Made by a program: the position numbers and the translations under genes
The notes under the pieces: model-generated
What the model saw: the letters and a program-made list of their open reading frames with translations, nothing else
Databases searched by the model: none
Told to the model about the DNA's origin: nothing
From: CS3-C152 sp964347025
Lineage (GTDB): Archaea; Aenigmatarchaeota; Aenigmatarchaeia; QMZP01; QMZT01
Length of the DNA: 21,420 bases
Assembly: GCA_964347025.1 (NCBI GenBank)
Contig: CAYFWU010000018.1
Span: forward strand, 1 to 21,420
Direction: 5' to 3'
Shown here: piece by piece, positions 13,115 through 20,681 of the stretch
How the letters are laid out: each line of letters starts with the position of its first letter
Numbering within the stretch: position 1 is the stretch's first letter

Positions 13115-14503
13115 ATGTTCGAGCCGACCATCGAAATCATATCCCATACACCCGATCTGGAGAAGGTCTGCACGACAGCGGTGAAGCACACGTACAAGAA
13201 GGGAAAGCCCTCAGAGCTGATGAGGGGGGTTTTGGAAAAAGACAAGGAACACCTGCTCGGAAACATAATTAAGGCAGGGCACCTGTCTGTAATAGAGCAC
13301 GGGTACTTCACCATGTTTTTCACTGACGTCTCCGTCTTTTTCGAACAGTTCCTGATTGAACATAGGTTGGCTTCATACACGGTGAAGTCACGAAGGTACG
13401 TGGATTACAGCGAGTCTGGTTTTGTCGTACCGAACTATTTTGAGGACAAGCCGGTCCTTCGGAAGAAATACATGGACACGGTCAAAAAACTTTTCGGTAT
13501 ATACAGGTTTCTGGTCGAAAAGGGAGTTCCTGTGGAGGATGCGAGGTTCGTTCTTCCATACTGTTTCAAAACGAGCATGATATGCACGATGAATTCGAGG
13601 GAACTCTACCACTTCCTTGACAGATGTTTAACGAGTGAATACGAGGAATTCCGAAAGGTGGGAAGGGTTTTGCTGAACAAGGTGAAGAGGATCGCCCCGA
13701 AAATTTACGGGGACCTGAAACTCAAAACACCGGAAAGGGAAGATGCCATCGTGAGTTTCGAAAGAGATATTCCGAAACCGAAGAAAAAAGTCGAACTTCT
13801 GTATTTTACGGAAAAACCGGATGAGAAAATAGTTCTTGCCAACCTCGTGAAGAAAACGGAAATGGATACGGACCGTCTTAAAGAAATGGTTAATGAAGTG
13901 AAGGAGAGGGTGATAAACAACGTGATTAAAAGCAAGAGGCCCAGGGAACTCGAACAGGCGAACTTCACGTTCAGGATAAACAACCTTTCCCTTTCAATCC
14001 TTACCCATATAACCAGGCATAGAATCCATTCTCTCATCGTTCCTGATTTCATAATAGCGGGTAAGAGCGAGGGTTACGTTGTTCCCGAGAACGTCAGGAA
14101 GACCAGCATACTGGAGAAGAAATACAGGGAGGCGTTCGAAATCTCGAAGGAATTTCATGATTTCCTGATCAAGCAGAAAGTCCCAAAGGAAAACCTGGTT
14201 TACAACTACCTCAGCGGAAATCTGATCGATATCGTGACAACCATGAACGCCCGCGAACTCTATCATTTCCTCCGCTTGCGTACGTGCCTTCGCGCACAGT
14301 GGGAAGTCAGAGGAATCGCGAATCAAATGTTGAATCTGGTTATGAAAGCCGCTCCGCTAACCTTCAAGAAGGCCGGACCCTCATGCTATTTGTTCGGACA
14401 CTGCCCTGAGGGAAAGCTCACGTGCGGGAAGTTTGATGAAGTTGTCTCGCAATATAAAGATCTGCACGAAAAATCCGAAGGTGACCTTAGAAGGTATCTA
14501 TGA
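13115..14503 (+). CDS. thyX: Tandem two-domain FAD-dependent thymidylate synthase (ThyX-ThyX)
   Basis: A 462-residue protein, about twice the normal ThyX length, made of two ThyX domains (about 1-215 and 230-462). ThyX converts dUMP to dTMP using methylene-tetrahydrofolate, FAD and NADPH. Domain 1 keeps GHLSVIEH (55-62), HRLASYTVKSRRY (83-95; first Arg of RHR is Glu82) and the E.AR..LP element (141-148), but has lost the LR.C.RAQWE.R element. Domain 2 has RHRIHS (301-306) and LRLRTCLRAQWEVR (386-399), plus the PSCYLFGHCPEGKLTCG tail, but has lost GH.SV.EH and the NE.SRRY part. The two halves are thus complementary. The ATG at 13115 is preferred over the in-frame GTG at 13106. First gene of the operon leading to glyA; its end overlaps the GNAT start by ATGA. 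Confidence 0.9.
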   Translation: MFEPTIEIISHTPDLEKVCTTAVKHTYKKGKPSELMRGVLEKDKEHLLGNIIKAGHLSVIEHGYFTMFFTDVSVFFEQFLIEHRLASYTVKSRRYVDYSESGFVVPNYFEDKPVLRKKYMDTVKKLFGIYRFLVEKGVPVEDARFVLPYCFKTSMICTMNSRELYHFLDRCLTSEYEEFRKVGRVLLNKVKRIAPKIYGDLKLKTPEREDAIVSFERDIPKPKKKVELLYFTEKPDEKIVLANLVKKTEMDTDRLKEMVNEVKERVINNVIKSKRPRELEQANFTFRINNLSLSILTHITRHRIHSLIVPDFIIAGKSEGYVVPENVRKTSILEKKYREAFEISKEFHDFLIKQKVPKENLVYNYLSGNLIDIVTTMNARELYHFLRLRTCLRAQWEVRGIANQMLNLVMKAAPLTFKKAGPSCYLFGHCPEGKLTCGKFDEVVSQYKDLHEKSEGDLRRYL

Positions 14504-14943
14504 ATCCTGATTTCAAGTCAATAACAGAGAAGGATATCTCTCTATTCGATACTGAGTGGAAGAAACTTTACGGGAGTATAGGTCTTCTTGAAAAGTATGA
14601 TATTGTTCAAAATGGCGAACACAGACCTCAGAAGAAATATTATTTTGGAATCCTGGTTGGGGGAAAAATGATCGGTTATCTTTATTTCAAGGTGTGGGGA
14701 GGAAGATGTTACATTGACCACTTCTTTATTAAGGAGGATTTCAGAAGAAAGGGTATTGGGACGAAAACTTTCGAATGGTTGGAAGATTTCGCGAAGAAAA
14801 AAGGCTGTCACAAAATGCTTTTAAAAACTACGGAGAAACATCTAATACTGGACCTTGCAAAAAGGCTCGGCTATAAGGAAGAGGCTGTCCTCAGGGACGA
14901 TGCATTCCATCTTGACTGGATATACCTATCGAAGAGGATCTGA
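14500..14943 (+). CDS. GNAT-family N-acetyltransferase
   Basis: A 147-residue protein with the GNAT core: strand IGYLYFKVW, then YIDHFFIKEDF and the acetyl-CoA pyrophosphate-binding loop RRKGIGT (residues 82-88) followed by the helix KTFEWLEDFAKKKGC, and a final LAKRLGYKEE segment typical of the family C-terminus. It would transfer an acetyl group from acetyl-CoA to an amine; the substrate is unknown. ATGA overlap with thyX upstream and a TGA directly followed by the glyA ATG downstream show tight translational coupling. The place between two dTMP-synthesis genes does not by itself reveal the substrate. Confidence 0.88.
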   Translation: MNPDFKSITEKDISLFDTEWKKLYGSIGLLEKYDIVQNGEHRPQKKYYFGILVGGKMIGYLYFKVWGGRCYIDHFFIKEDFRRKGIGTKTFEWLEDFAKKKGCHKMLLKTTEKHLILDLAKRLGYKEEAVLRDDAFHLDWIYLSKRI

Positions 14944-16182
14944 ATGTGGAGAGACGAATTGAGGGACACGGACCGGGAAGTTTTTAAGGCAGAGGAGAAT
15001 GAAACCAGGAGGATCAATGAAGGCCTCGAATTGATCCCTTCCGAGAACTTCCCAAGCAGATCTGTTCTAAAAGCTATGGATTCTGTTTTTAACAACAAAT
15101 ATGCAGAGGGCTATCCTGGGAAGAGATATTACGGTGGGAACCAATTTGTGGATGAGGTTGAGATCCTTGCGATAGAGAGAGCGAAAAAGTTGTTTGGGGC
15201 AGAACACGCGAACGTCCAGCCTCTTTCGGGTTCTCCTGCCAATCAGGCTGTCTACTTCGCTCTCATGGAATATGGAGACAAACTGATGGGTATGAGTCTG
15301 GCTCATGGAGGGCATCTGAGTCACGGACACAAGGTTAACTTTTCAGGGAAGGCGTACGTTCCTGTGCAATACGGGGTTGATCCTAAAACTCAAATGATAG
15401 ATTACGATGAAGTCAGAAAGATCGCTCTCAAGGAGAAACCGAAAATGATAGTTTCCGGGGCGACTGCATATCCAAGAGAATTCGATTTCAAAGAGTTCCA
15501 TAAGATCGCGGAGGAGGTCGGAGCGGTTTCACTCGCGGACATCGCCCACATAGCAGGCCTTATTGTTGGGGGCGTGCATCAATCTCCATTCCCCTTCACC
15601 GATGTGGTAACGACAACCACTCACAAAACCCTACGAGGACCCAGGGGAGGGATGATAATGTGTAAAGAAAAATTCGCAGAAGCGATTGATCGAGCAGTAT
15701 TCCCTGGTTTACAGGGAGGCCCTCACGAACACGTGATCGCAGCAAAGGCCGTTGCTTTTGGCGAAGCCCTGAAGCCGGAATTCAAGGATTACGCGAAGCA
15801 GATCGTTAAGAATGCGAAAGCTCTTGCTGATTCCCTTCTCGGTCATGGATTTAACCTAGTGACAGGAGGGACGGATAACCACATGATTATTGTCGACCTC
15901 AGGAACAAGAATCTGACAGGAAAGGGAGCGGAAAAGGCTCTCGACAGAGCAGGGATAACGGTGAACAGGAACATGATCCCTTACGATCCTAGGAAACCTT
16001 TTGATCCGAGTGGTATTCGTTTAGGGACCCCTGCAATCACAACTAGAGGGATGAAGGAGAGCGAGATGAAAGAGATAGGGAAGCTGATTTCTAAAGCAAT
16101 TGATAGTCACAAGAATGAGAGCGAATTGAAAAAGATAAGGGAAGGAGTTCTTGAGCTTTGCAGGAATTTCCCAGTCTACTAA
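14944..16182 (+). CDS. glyA: Serine hydroxymethyltransferase
   Basis: A 412-residue PLP enzyme of typical prokaryotic length. It converts serine and tetrahydrofolate (or an archaeal pterin analogue) to glycine and the methylene derivative, the one-carbon donor for ThyX upstream. Motifs: LELIPSENF near residue 30, KYAEGYPGKRYYGG at about 52-65, ADIAHIAGL around 188-196, and the PLP lysine Lys228 in TTTTHKTLRGPRGG. The C-terminal GIRLGTPAITTRGM is the substrate-carboxylate Arg region. The ATG follows the GNAT stop with no gap; GAGGAT inside the GNAT end may serve as its Shine-Dalgarno. Confidence 0.97.
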   Translation: MWRDELRDTDREVFKAEENETRRINEGLELIPSENFPSRSVLKAMDSVFNNKYAEGYPGKRYYGGNQFVDEVEILAIERAKKLFGAEHANVQPLSGSPANQAVYFALMEYGDKLMGMSLAHGGHLSHGHKVNFSGKAYVPVQYGVDPKTQMIDYDEVRKIALKEKPKMIVSGATAYPREFDFKEFHKIAEEVGAVSLADIAHIAGLIVGGVHQSPFPFTDVVTTTTHKTLRGPRGGMIMCKEKFAEAIDRAVFPGLQGGPHEHVIAAKAVAFGEALKPEFKDYAKQIVKNAKALADSLLGHGFNLVTGGTDNHMIIVDLRNKNLTGKGAEKALDRAGITVNRNMIPYDPRKPFDPSGIRLGTPAITTRGMKESEMKEIGKLISKAIDSHKNESELKKIREGVLELCRNFPVY

Positions 16183-16194
16183 ACGGGTTGGAAG

Positions 16195-16602
16195 ATGAAA
16201 AAAGAACTAATCGCACCCTGCGGGATGAACTGCAATTTGTGCATGGCATATCTCAGAGAAAAGAATACATGCCCTGGCTGTAGAAATTTAGAAGAAACTA
16301 AATCCAAATATATTCGCAAATGCATTATCAGAAACTGTTCAATAATAAAAGAAAACAATTGGCAATTCTGCTCACCAAGGTGTGAGAAATACCCCTGCCA
16401 GAGATTAAAAAGCCTGGACAAGAGATACAGGACAAAATATGACATGAGCATGACCGAGAATCTCGAATTCGTTAAAAAGCACGGGGTGAAGAAGTTTCTT
16501 AAATCTCAGGAGGAAAAATATAAATGTCCTAAGTGTGGGAGCGTGATCTGCGTACATAACGGGAAATGTTACTCTTGTGAAATTGAGGGGGGAAAGAAAT
16601 GA
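16195..16602 (+). CDS. DUF3795-type zinc-binding protein
   Basis: A 135-residue Cys-rich protein. The N-terminal half has the DUF3795 pattern (APCGMNCNLCMAYL, then CPGC, RKCIIRNC and CSPRCEKYPC), which in this family is expected to bind metal, and the C-terminus adds a separate zinc ribbon (CPKCGSVICVHNGKCYSC). The family's biochemical role is unknown to me. It starts 12 bases after glyA with GGTTGG just upstream, and its end overlaps the next gene by ATGA, so it belongs to the same operon. No membrane segments, so probably cytosolic. Confidence 0.8.
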   Translation: MKKELIAPCGMNCNLCMAYLREKNTCPGCRNLEETKSKYIRKCIIRNCSIIKENNWQFCSPRCEKYPCQRLKSLDKRYRTKYDMSMTENLEFVKKHGVKKFLKSQEEKYKCPKCGSVICVHNGKCYSCEIEGGKK

Positions 16603-17132
16603 AAGAGAAAACTTTCGAAAGCTATCCGGCATGGATGGTTCTTGTCTACTATTTCTTTTCATTTTCGGTTTATTTAGCAGGACTTTATTTGTTATACCTG
16701 ATATGGTCTTTTTTCGCGCTATTGCTTTTCATATACATTCTCTATCTCGAGATATCGGTCTTAAGGGAAGGATGCGTACGCTGCTATTACTACGGAAAAA
16801 GATGCGTCTGCGCGAAAGGAAAAATAGCAAAGGTATTTTTCAAAAAGGATGAAAAGAGGAAGTTCGGGGATAAAGAGGTCAAAATGAAGGACATGATCCC
16901 GAGTTTTATCCCAATGATCGTCACACTGATCGCAGGAATATATCTTGTGATCCAGGGTTTGCCCAATATTAACTTCCTCGTCATTGGTTTAGCTGTCTGG
17001 CCGTTGATAGTGACGTTCTTCGGCAATCCCATAGTTTACGGGAAGCTTGCATGTCCCCACTGTAAGCAGCGAGAGCTGGGATGCCCTGTATGCGAATTCT
17101 TCATGAAGATGGAAAAGAAAGGTAAGAAGTGA
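16599..17132 (+). CDS. Cys-rich four-helix membrane protein, unknown function
   Basis: A 177-residue protein with predicted membrane helices at about 11-32, 33-53, 100-120 and 124-142. Between helices 2 and 3 a loop carries CVRC, then YYYGKRCVC (Cys59/62/69/71), and the tail after helix 4 carries CPHC and CPVC (Cys152/155/162/165). The loop and tail lie on the same side by helix count, so they could form zinc sites together. The ATG overlaps the DUF3795 stop by ATGA and follows a G-rich Shine-Dalgarno (GAGGGGGG). I do not recognise the family. Coupling to another Cys-rich protein suggests a shared metal or redox role, which is inference only. Confidence 0.75.
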   Translation: MKEKTFESYPAWMVLVYYFFSFSVYLAGLYLLYLIWSFFALLLFIYILYLEISVLREGCVRCYYYGKRCVCAKGKIAKVFFKKDEKRKFGDKEVKMKDMIPSFIPMIVTLIAGIYLVIQGLPNINFLVIGLAVWPLIVTFFGNPIVYGKLACPHCKQRELGCPVCEFFMKMEKKGKK

Positions 17133-17815
17133 TGAAATACGAAGAAGTAATGAAGTTATTGAAATCCATGGAGAACCCGAGAAACGTTGAGGGAATGCAG
17201 AGGTTTGGTATCCGCGGAAAGAAGATGCTAGGAATTTCTGTTTATGATGTAAGAAGGATAGCTAAGGATACTGGAAAGGATCATTCCCTTGCTTTAAAGC
17301 TGTGGAAATCCGGCATTCATGAGGCCCGGATGCTGGCTTGTTTCGTTGGCGAGCCGGATAAAATAACGGAAGATCTCATGGAGAAGTGGGTGAAAGATTT
17401 TGATTCGTGGGATATCGTTGATCAATGCTGTTCAAATCTTTTCGATAAAACCCCTTTTGTGGAGAAGAAGATAAGAGAATGGTCCAAGCGAAAAGAAGAA
17501 TTTGTTAAGAGATCGGGTTTCGTTCTGATATGCGCGAAGAGCGTGCATGATAAGAAAGCAAAAGATTCCGAATTCGAGAAATACTTCCCAATAATAAAGA
17601 GAGAATCCACGGATGAGAGGAACTTCGTCAAGAAGGCCGTTAATTGGGCTCTACGGCAGATAGGGAAGAGGAATATCGCTTTGAATAAGAAAGCGATCAA
17701 GGTCGCGAGAGACCTCGCTAATTCTGATTCTAAAGCAGCGAGGTGGATCGCAAAGGACGCTCTGCGGGAACTAACGAGTGAAAAAACCCAAAAAAGACTA
17801 CGACGAAACACGTAA
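17132..17815 (+). CDS. AlkD-like DNA alkylation repair protein (HEAT-like)
   Basis: A 227-residue, all-helical, basic protein of the DNA alkylation repair enzyme family (AlkC/AlkD type). In characterised members it acts as a glycosylase that removes alkylated bases from DNA using tandem HEAT-like repeats. Typical features: FGIRGKKMLGISVYDVRRIAK near the start, the SWDIVDQC segment with the catalytic-type Asp, and FVKKAVNWALRQIGKRN. Full family length (about 220-240). The ATG at 17132 shares one base with the upstream stop (TGATG); a GTG at 17129 would add one residue. It is the last gene of the thyX-glyA operon, linking it loosely to DNA precursor and genome maintenance functions. Confidence 0.88.
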   Translation: MKYEEVMKLLKSMENPRNVEGMQRFGIRGKKMLGISVYDVRRIAKDTGKDHSLALKLWKSGIHEARMLACFVGEPDKITEDLMEKWVKDFDSWDIVDQCCSNLFDKTPFVEKKIREWSKRKEEFVKRSGFVLICAKSVHDKKAKDSEFEKYFPIIKRESTDERNFVKKAVNWALRQIGKRNIALNKKAIKVARDLANSDSKAARWIAKDALRELTSEKTQKRLRRNT

Positions 17816-17827
17816 AAACAACGAGAG

Positions 17828-17837
17828 GTTTTATAAG
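17828..17837 (+). promoter_or_regulatory. TATA box of the OPT transporter gene
   Basis: GTTTTATAAG is centred about 28 bases upstream of the ATG at 17861, the best-looking archaeal TATA box in the window. No Shine-Dalgarno follows, so a leaderless transcript independent of the thyX operon is likely. Confidence 0.55.
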
Positions 17838-17860
17838 CCAATGCCTTCAAATGAAAACTA

Positions 17861-19450
17861 ATGAGTTATCAGGCATTTACCTGGAGAGCGATTCTGATCG
17901 GGATAATTCTTTCTGTCGTCGTATGTATGTATTCTGCTTATGCTGGACTGAAGGTTGGCGGGGTTTACTGGCCGATCATAACCGCTACTATCATGAGCTT
18001 CGCTCTTTTGAAGATCTTCGGAAAGACCAATAAGAACGAGGTTAACGTTGCTGCTACCGCGGCTTCAACAGGCGGTCTTCTTGCGGCTGGAATAATATTC
18101 ACCGTCCCTGCCATATGGCTGCTTGGTCTGGATATTTCTGTGTTTGATGTTACGTTCATAGCAATCGTTGGCGGATTGCTTGGGGTTTTATTCACTGTTC
18201 CTTTGAGAACAGAGATGATCGAGCGATTGAAGCTTCCCTACCCTGACGGGACAGCAACCGCCCGCGTCCTCGAAGCGGGTGATGAGGGAGGAGGCAAGGC
18301 AAAGCTGGTTTTTTCGATGTTCGGTCTCGCTGGTTTATTCACGATCGTGAGGGATTACTTTCATGCGTTCCCGTCATTCTTTAACCTGACCTCCCTTAAG
18401 CTCGGGATATCGAAATACCTCTCTTTCGGATCAGGCATAACCCTCGTTTCCTTTTCAGGCGGATTCCTCATAGGTTTGAAATTCACGGGCGTCTGGTTTG
18501 CCGGAGCTGTGGTTTCATATCTTGCGGTAGCACCCGCTCTTGTAGGGTACGGGCTGTTTGCTGATAAATTGACAGCGATAATGACCGTAACGAAGCCCTT
18601 TGGTATTGGCGTCATAATAGGGGCAAGCGTGGTTTACTTCCTGGTGAAGGGATTGCCTGCGTTCAAACCAATGATAAGCAACATAGGAGGCGGGAAGAAA
18701 ACGAGGAAGTGGTGGTTCATTCTCCTGATAGTTTTCGTAGCCCTCCTGAGTTATGCCCTGAGACTGAATTTCGCGATCGCGATTGTCTCGATCTTCGGGG
18801 CATTCCTTGTGAGCTACATAGCTGCTCGGATCACAGGGGAGATAAACATTGATCCCATGGAAGTATTTGCAATGGCTATCCTGATAATCGTTCTCTTGTT
18901 CGTTCAGCTAGATCCTATCGTTGCTGTCGTCCTTGCCGCTATTCTGTGCATATCCGCAGGAATGGCAGGGGATTTCATGCAAGACCTTAAGGCGGGCTTT
19001 CTGGTCAAAACAAGACCGAAAGACCAGATAAAGGCTCAGATAATAAGCGTTTTCTCCTCGGGGATTGTGATTGGAATCATTTTGCTTGCGCTAGATCAGA
19101 TGTATAAGATAGGGTCTGTAGATCTACCAGCGCCGCAGGCTGTCGCGTTGTCAACAATCGTAGCCGCAGGCGGGATATCGCAGTATCTCGTATGGGGGGC
19201 TATTCTCGGAGGTATACTCACGCTGATTTCCATTCGTTTCCGCCAGGGGATCGTTCCGATCGCGTTCGGAATAGGTTTATACGCTCCGATCGAGCTTTCT
19301 TTCCCTCTGTTCGTAGGTGGTATCCTTCGTTACGTTGCAGACAAAAAAGGTCTCACAGAGAAAGGTCAACTGATCGCAGCAGGGTTCATCGGAGGGGAGG
19401 GTTTCCTGGGCGTGATACTGGCCTTGTTGGGACTGTTCATGCTGATTTAA
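17861..19450 (+). CDS. OPT/YSL-family oligopeptide or metal-chelate transporter
   Basis: A 529-residue polytopic membrane protein with roughly 12-15 hydrophobic helices. The hallmark OPT element is present: LPYPDGTATARVLEAGDEGG near residue 125, together with AYAGLKVGGVYWP in the first helices and ITGEINIDPMEVFA mid-protein. OPT carriers are proton-coupled importers of peptides or of metal-chelator complexes; which one applies cannot be read from the sequence. Length matches short prokaryotic OPT members. A TATA box 28 bases upstream makes it a separate transcription unit. For a compact genome it could supply amino acids, fitting the glutamate dehydrogenase nearby (inference). Confidence 0.92.
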   Translation: MSYQAFTWRAILIGIILSVVVCMYSAYAGLKVGGVYWPIITATIMSFALLKIFGKTNKNEVNVAATAASTGGLLAAGIIFTVPAIWLLGLDISVFDVTFIAIVGGLLGVLFTVPLRTEMIERLKLPYPDGTATARVLEAGDEGGGKAKLVFSMFGLAGLFTIVRDYFHAFPSFFNLTSLKLGISKYLSFGSGITLVSFSGGFLIGLKFTGVWFAGAVVSYLAVAPALVGYGLFADKLTAIMTVTKPFGIGVIIGASVVYFLVKGLPAFKPMISNIGGGKKTRKWWFILLIVFVALLSYALRLNFAIAIVSIFGAFLVSYIAARITGEINIDPMEVFAMAILIIVLLFVQLDPIVAVVLAAILCISAGMAGDFMQDLKAGFLVKTRPKDQIKAQIISVFSSGIVIGIILLALDQMYKIGSVDLPAPQAVALSTIVAAGGISQYLVWGAILGGILTLISIRFRQGIVPIAFGIGLYAPIELSFPLFVGGILRYVADKKGLTEKGQLIAAGFIGGEGFLGVILALLGLFMLI

Positions 19451-19483
19451 AGAATAAAAAACTTTCCTTATTATATTTACATT

Positions 19484-19714
19484 ATGTTTTATGGTAGTGA
19501 TGATGTGTTAAGCCGATTTTCTGTACTGTTCAATAAGTTTGATCCAAAGAAGAGGGGACCGTATAAAGATGAGGGGACAGTGATAGTTCCGGTTGAGCTT
19601 CATAATACTTCTGATTTTACTATTGATGTTCTAGAATCCATGGAATCAATCAGGATAAAGGGAGAAGATGGATTCGTATACCATAGAGGTCAAGGAAAAT
19701 TTAAAATAATTTAG
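19484..19714 (+). CDS. Small hypothetical protein
   Basis: A 76-residue protein of unknown family. The C-terminal two thirds (TVIVPVELHNTSDFTIDVLE, then SIRIKGEDGFVYHRG) reads as a small beta-sheet domain and resembles fragments of Ig-like surface modules, but has no signal peptide. It lies 33 bases after the OPT stop; the intervening TTTCCTTATTATATTT tract may act as terminator for OPT. An A-rich stretch at 19454-19462 sits where a TATA box would be for a leaderless start. Low GC and no Shine-Dalgarno make the call moderate. Confidence 0.45.
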   Translation: MFYGSDDVLSRFSVLFNKFDPKKRGPYKDEGTVIVPVELHNTSDFTIDVLESMESIRIKGEDGFVYHRGQGKFKII

Positions 19715-19743
19715 TATTGGAGTTAATTTTGTGCGTAATATAG

Positions 19744-19754
19744 GCATTTAAAAG
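19744..19754 (+). promoter_or_regulatory. TATA-like box for the 19774 gene
   Basis: GCATTTAAAAG is centred about 25 bases upstream of the ATG at 19774, matching the leaderless pattern of other single genes in the window. Confidence 0.45.
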
Positions 19755-19773
19755 TTTAAACAAAGGTTTAAAC
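19754..19773 (+). promoter_or_regulatory. Twin GTTTAAAC palindromes, candidate operator
   Basis: Two identical 8-base palindromes at 19754-19761 and 19766-19773 are spaced 12 bases centre to centre. They fill the interval between the TATA-like box and the ATG at 19774, where a bound dimeric repressor would block initiation. AT-rich background makes chance possible. Confidence 0.35.
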
Positions 19774-20025
19774 ATGGCTGAAGAAAATGTGAAGAAAAAA
19801 GGAGCTATTGGGGAAACGCCTGAGATAGAAAGACCTCCTGTTTTGAAGCCCGAAGAACCAGCTGAAACACCTACACCGCCAACACCACCTTCACCTGCAT
19901 TTGAGGAATCTCCTGCAAACCCAGAGAAATCTCTCTGTCAGTGGTTCCTGAGTGACACAAACTTCTGCGACAAGATCAAAAAGAATGTTAGATGTGATGG
20001 CAACACCAGTAAATGCCCCTTTTGA
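19774..20025 (+). CDS. Small Pro-rich protein with C-terminal four-Cys motif
   Basis: An 83-residue protein. The first ~50 residues are charged and Pro-rich (ETPTPPTPPSPAFEESPANP), surely disordered. The last ~30 carry four Cys spaced C-x9-C-x8-C-x6-C (CQWFLSDTNFC, VRC, SKCPF), a likely zinc-binding or disulfide mini-domain. No signal peptide or membrane helix, so zinc in the cytosol is more likely. I do not recognise it. It has its own TATA-like box and paired palindromes upstream. Its TGA abuts the TGA of the opposing gene exactly (TGATCA). Confidence 0.6.
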   Translation: MAEENVKKKGAIGETPEIERPPVLKPEEPAETPTPPTPPSPAFEESPANPEKSLCQWFLSDTNFCDKIKKNVRCDGNTSKCPF

Positions 20026-20625
20026 TCAGTTGAAAGAGAACTCACCCATCTTTACGAGTTTTTCACTTTTAATTATGTCAGATGGTAAAACCAATCTCTT
20101 ATTGTCCAATTCTACATTTTCAAGAATGTCAAAATCAGAAGTCCTTCCATATGACTCTATCGCCAGATTGGAACAATAGAATTTTTTCTTTCTTTCTGTT
20201 TGCTTGAGTTTAAGGCTAAACAAGCCGTTTGCTATGTATTTAACAGTGTTCAAAGAATCGTAACGGTTGAAGTTACCGACGTGTTTTTTGGCGAAATCTA
20301 TTGCTTTTTGCTTGTTTTCTTTCGTTGTTTCAGGTCTGTAGATCTCGATCTTTTTGCAGTGGCTGAAAGAATAGTCCGCATTATTTTCTAATATGGCTCC
20401 CCATTTGCTTAGAGGAAGTAAATGATAATATATGGCTTCCCCGAATTTACCGTTTCCTAGATAGAGAGAAGTATGGGTTTTCTCGTCTCCGGTGAATGTT
20501 CTTATTGCCCAGCTTGGTAAAGCAGTTCCATGGTATATTATGATATCTCCTGGTTCTAAATTTTGGAGTACTTCTTCTACTTTAGCCTTATACTCATCTG
20601 TCATCTTTCTTTTGAGTACCCTCAT
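20026..20625 (-). CDS. Permuted papain-like amidase/hydrolase (YiiX/YaeF, C92-like)
   Basis: A 199-residue protein with the circularly permuted NlpC/P60 layout: LEPGDIIIYHG early, the catalytic-type His51 in THTSLYLGNG, Glu63 in FGEAI, and the catalytic-type Cys141 in FYCSNLAIESYG. In this superfamily the Cys-His pair cleaves or transfers amide or thioester bonds. No signal peptide, so it acts inside the cell; with no peptidoglycan expected in archaea the substrate is probably a small amide, lipid or protein. The ATG at 20625 has a TATA-like box centred 26 bases upstream and no Shine-Dalgarno, supporting this leaderless start. Confidence 0.75.
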   Translation of the reverse strand: MRVLKRKMTDEYKAKVEEVLQNLEPGDIIIYHGTALPSWAIRTFTGDEKTHTSLYLGNGKFGEAIYYHLLPLSKWGAILENNADYSFSHCKKIEIYRPETTKENKQKAIDFAKKHVGNFNRYDSLNTVKYIANGLFSLKLKQTERKKKFYCSNLAIESYGRTSDFDILENVELDNKRLVLPSDIIKSEKLVKMGEFSFN

Positions 20626-20646
20626 AAGATTGGTATTGGTTTCATT

Positions 20647-20655
20647 ATTTATAAA
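20647..20655 (-). promoter_or_regulatory. TATA box of the C92-like gene
   Basis: TTTATAAAT on the minus strand, centred 26 bases upstream of the ATG at 20625. A short CTAC/GTAG inverted repeat (20661-20674) just upstream may end transcripts of the preceding gene, though its 4-bp stem is weak. Confidence 0.5.
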
Positions 20656-20681
20656 CTTTACTACATAAAAGTAGCTAATTA

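Noticed and set aside
13994..14326. Minus-strand 110-codon frame within thyX
   Set aside because: Complement of the conserved ThyX domain 2; no independent support.
17851..18033. Short frame just before and overlapping the OPT start
   Set aside because: The OPT frame has the family motif and a well-placed TATA box; this 60-codon frame is an out-of-frame shadow.
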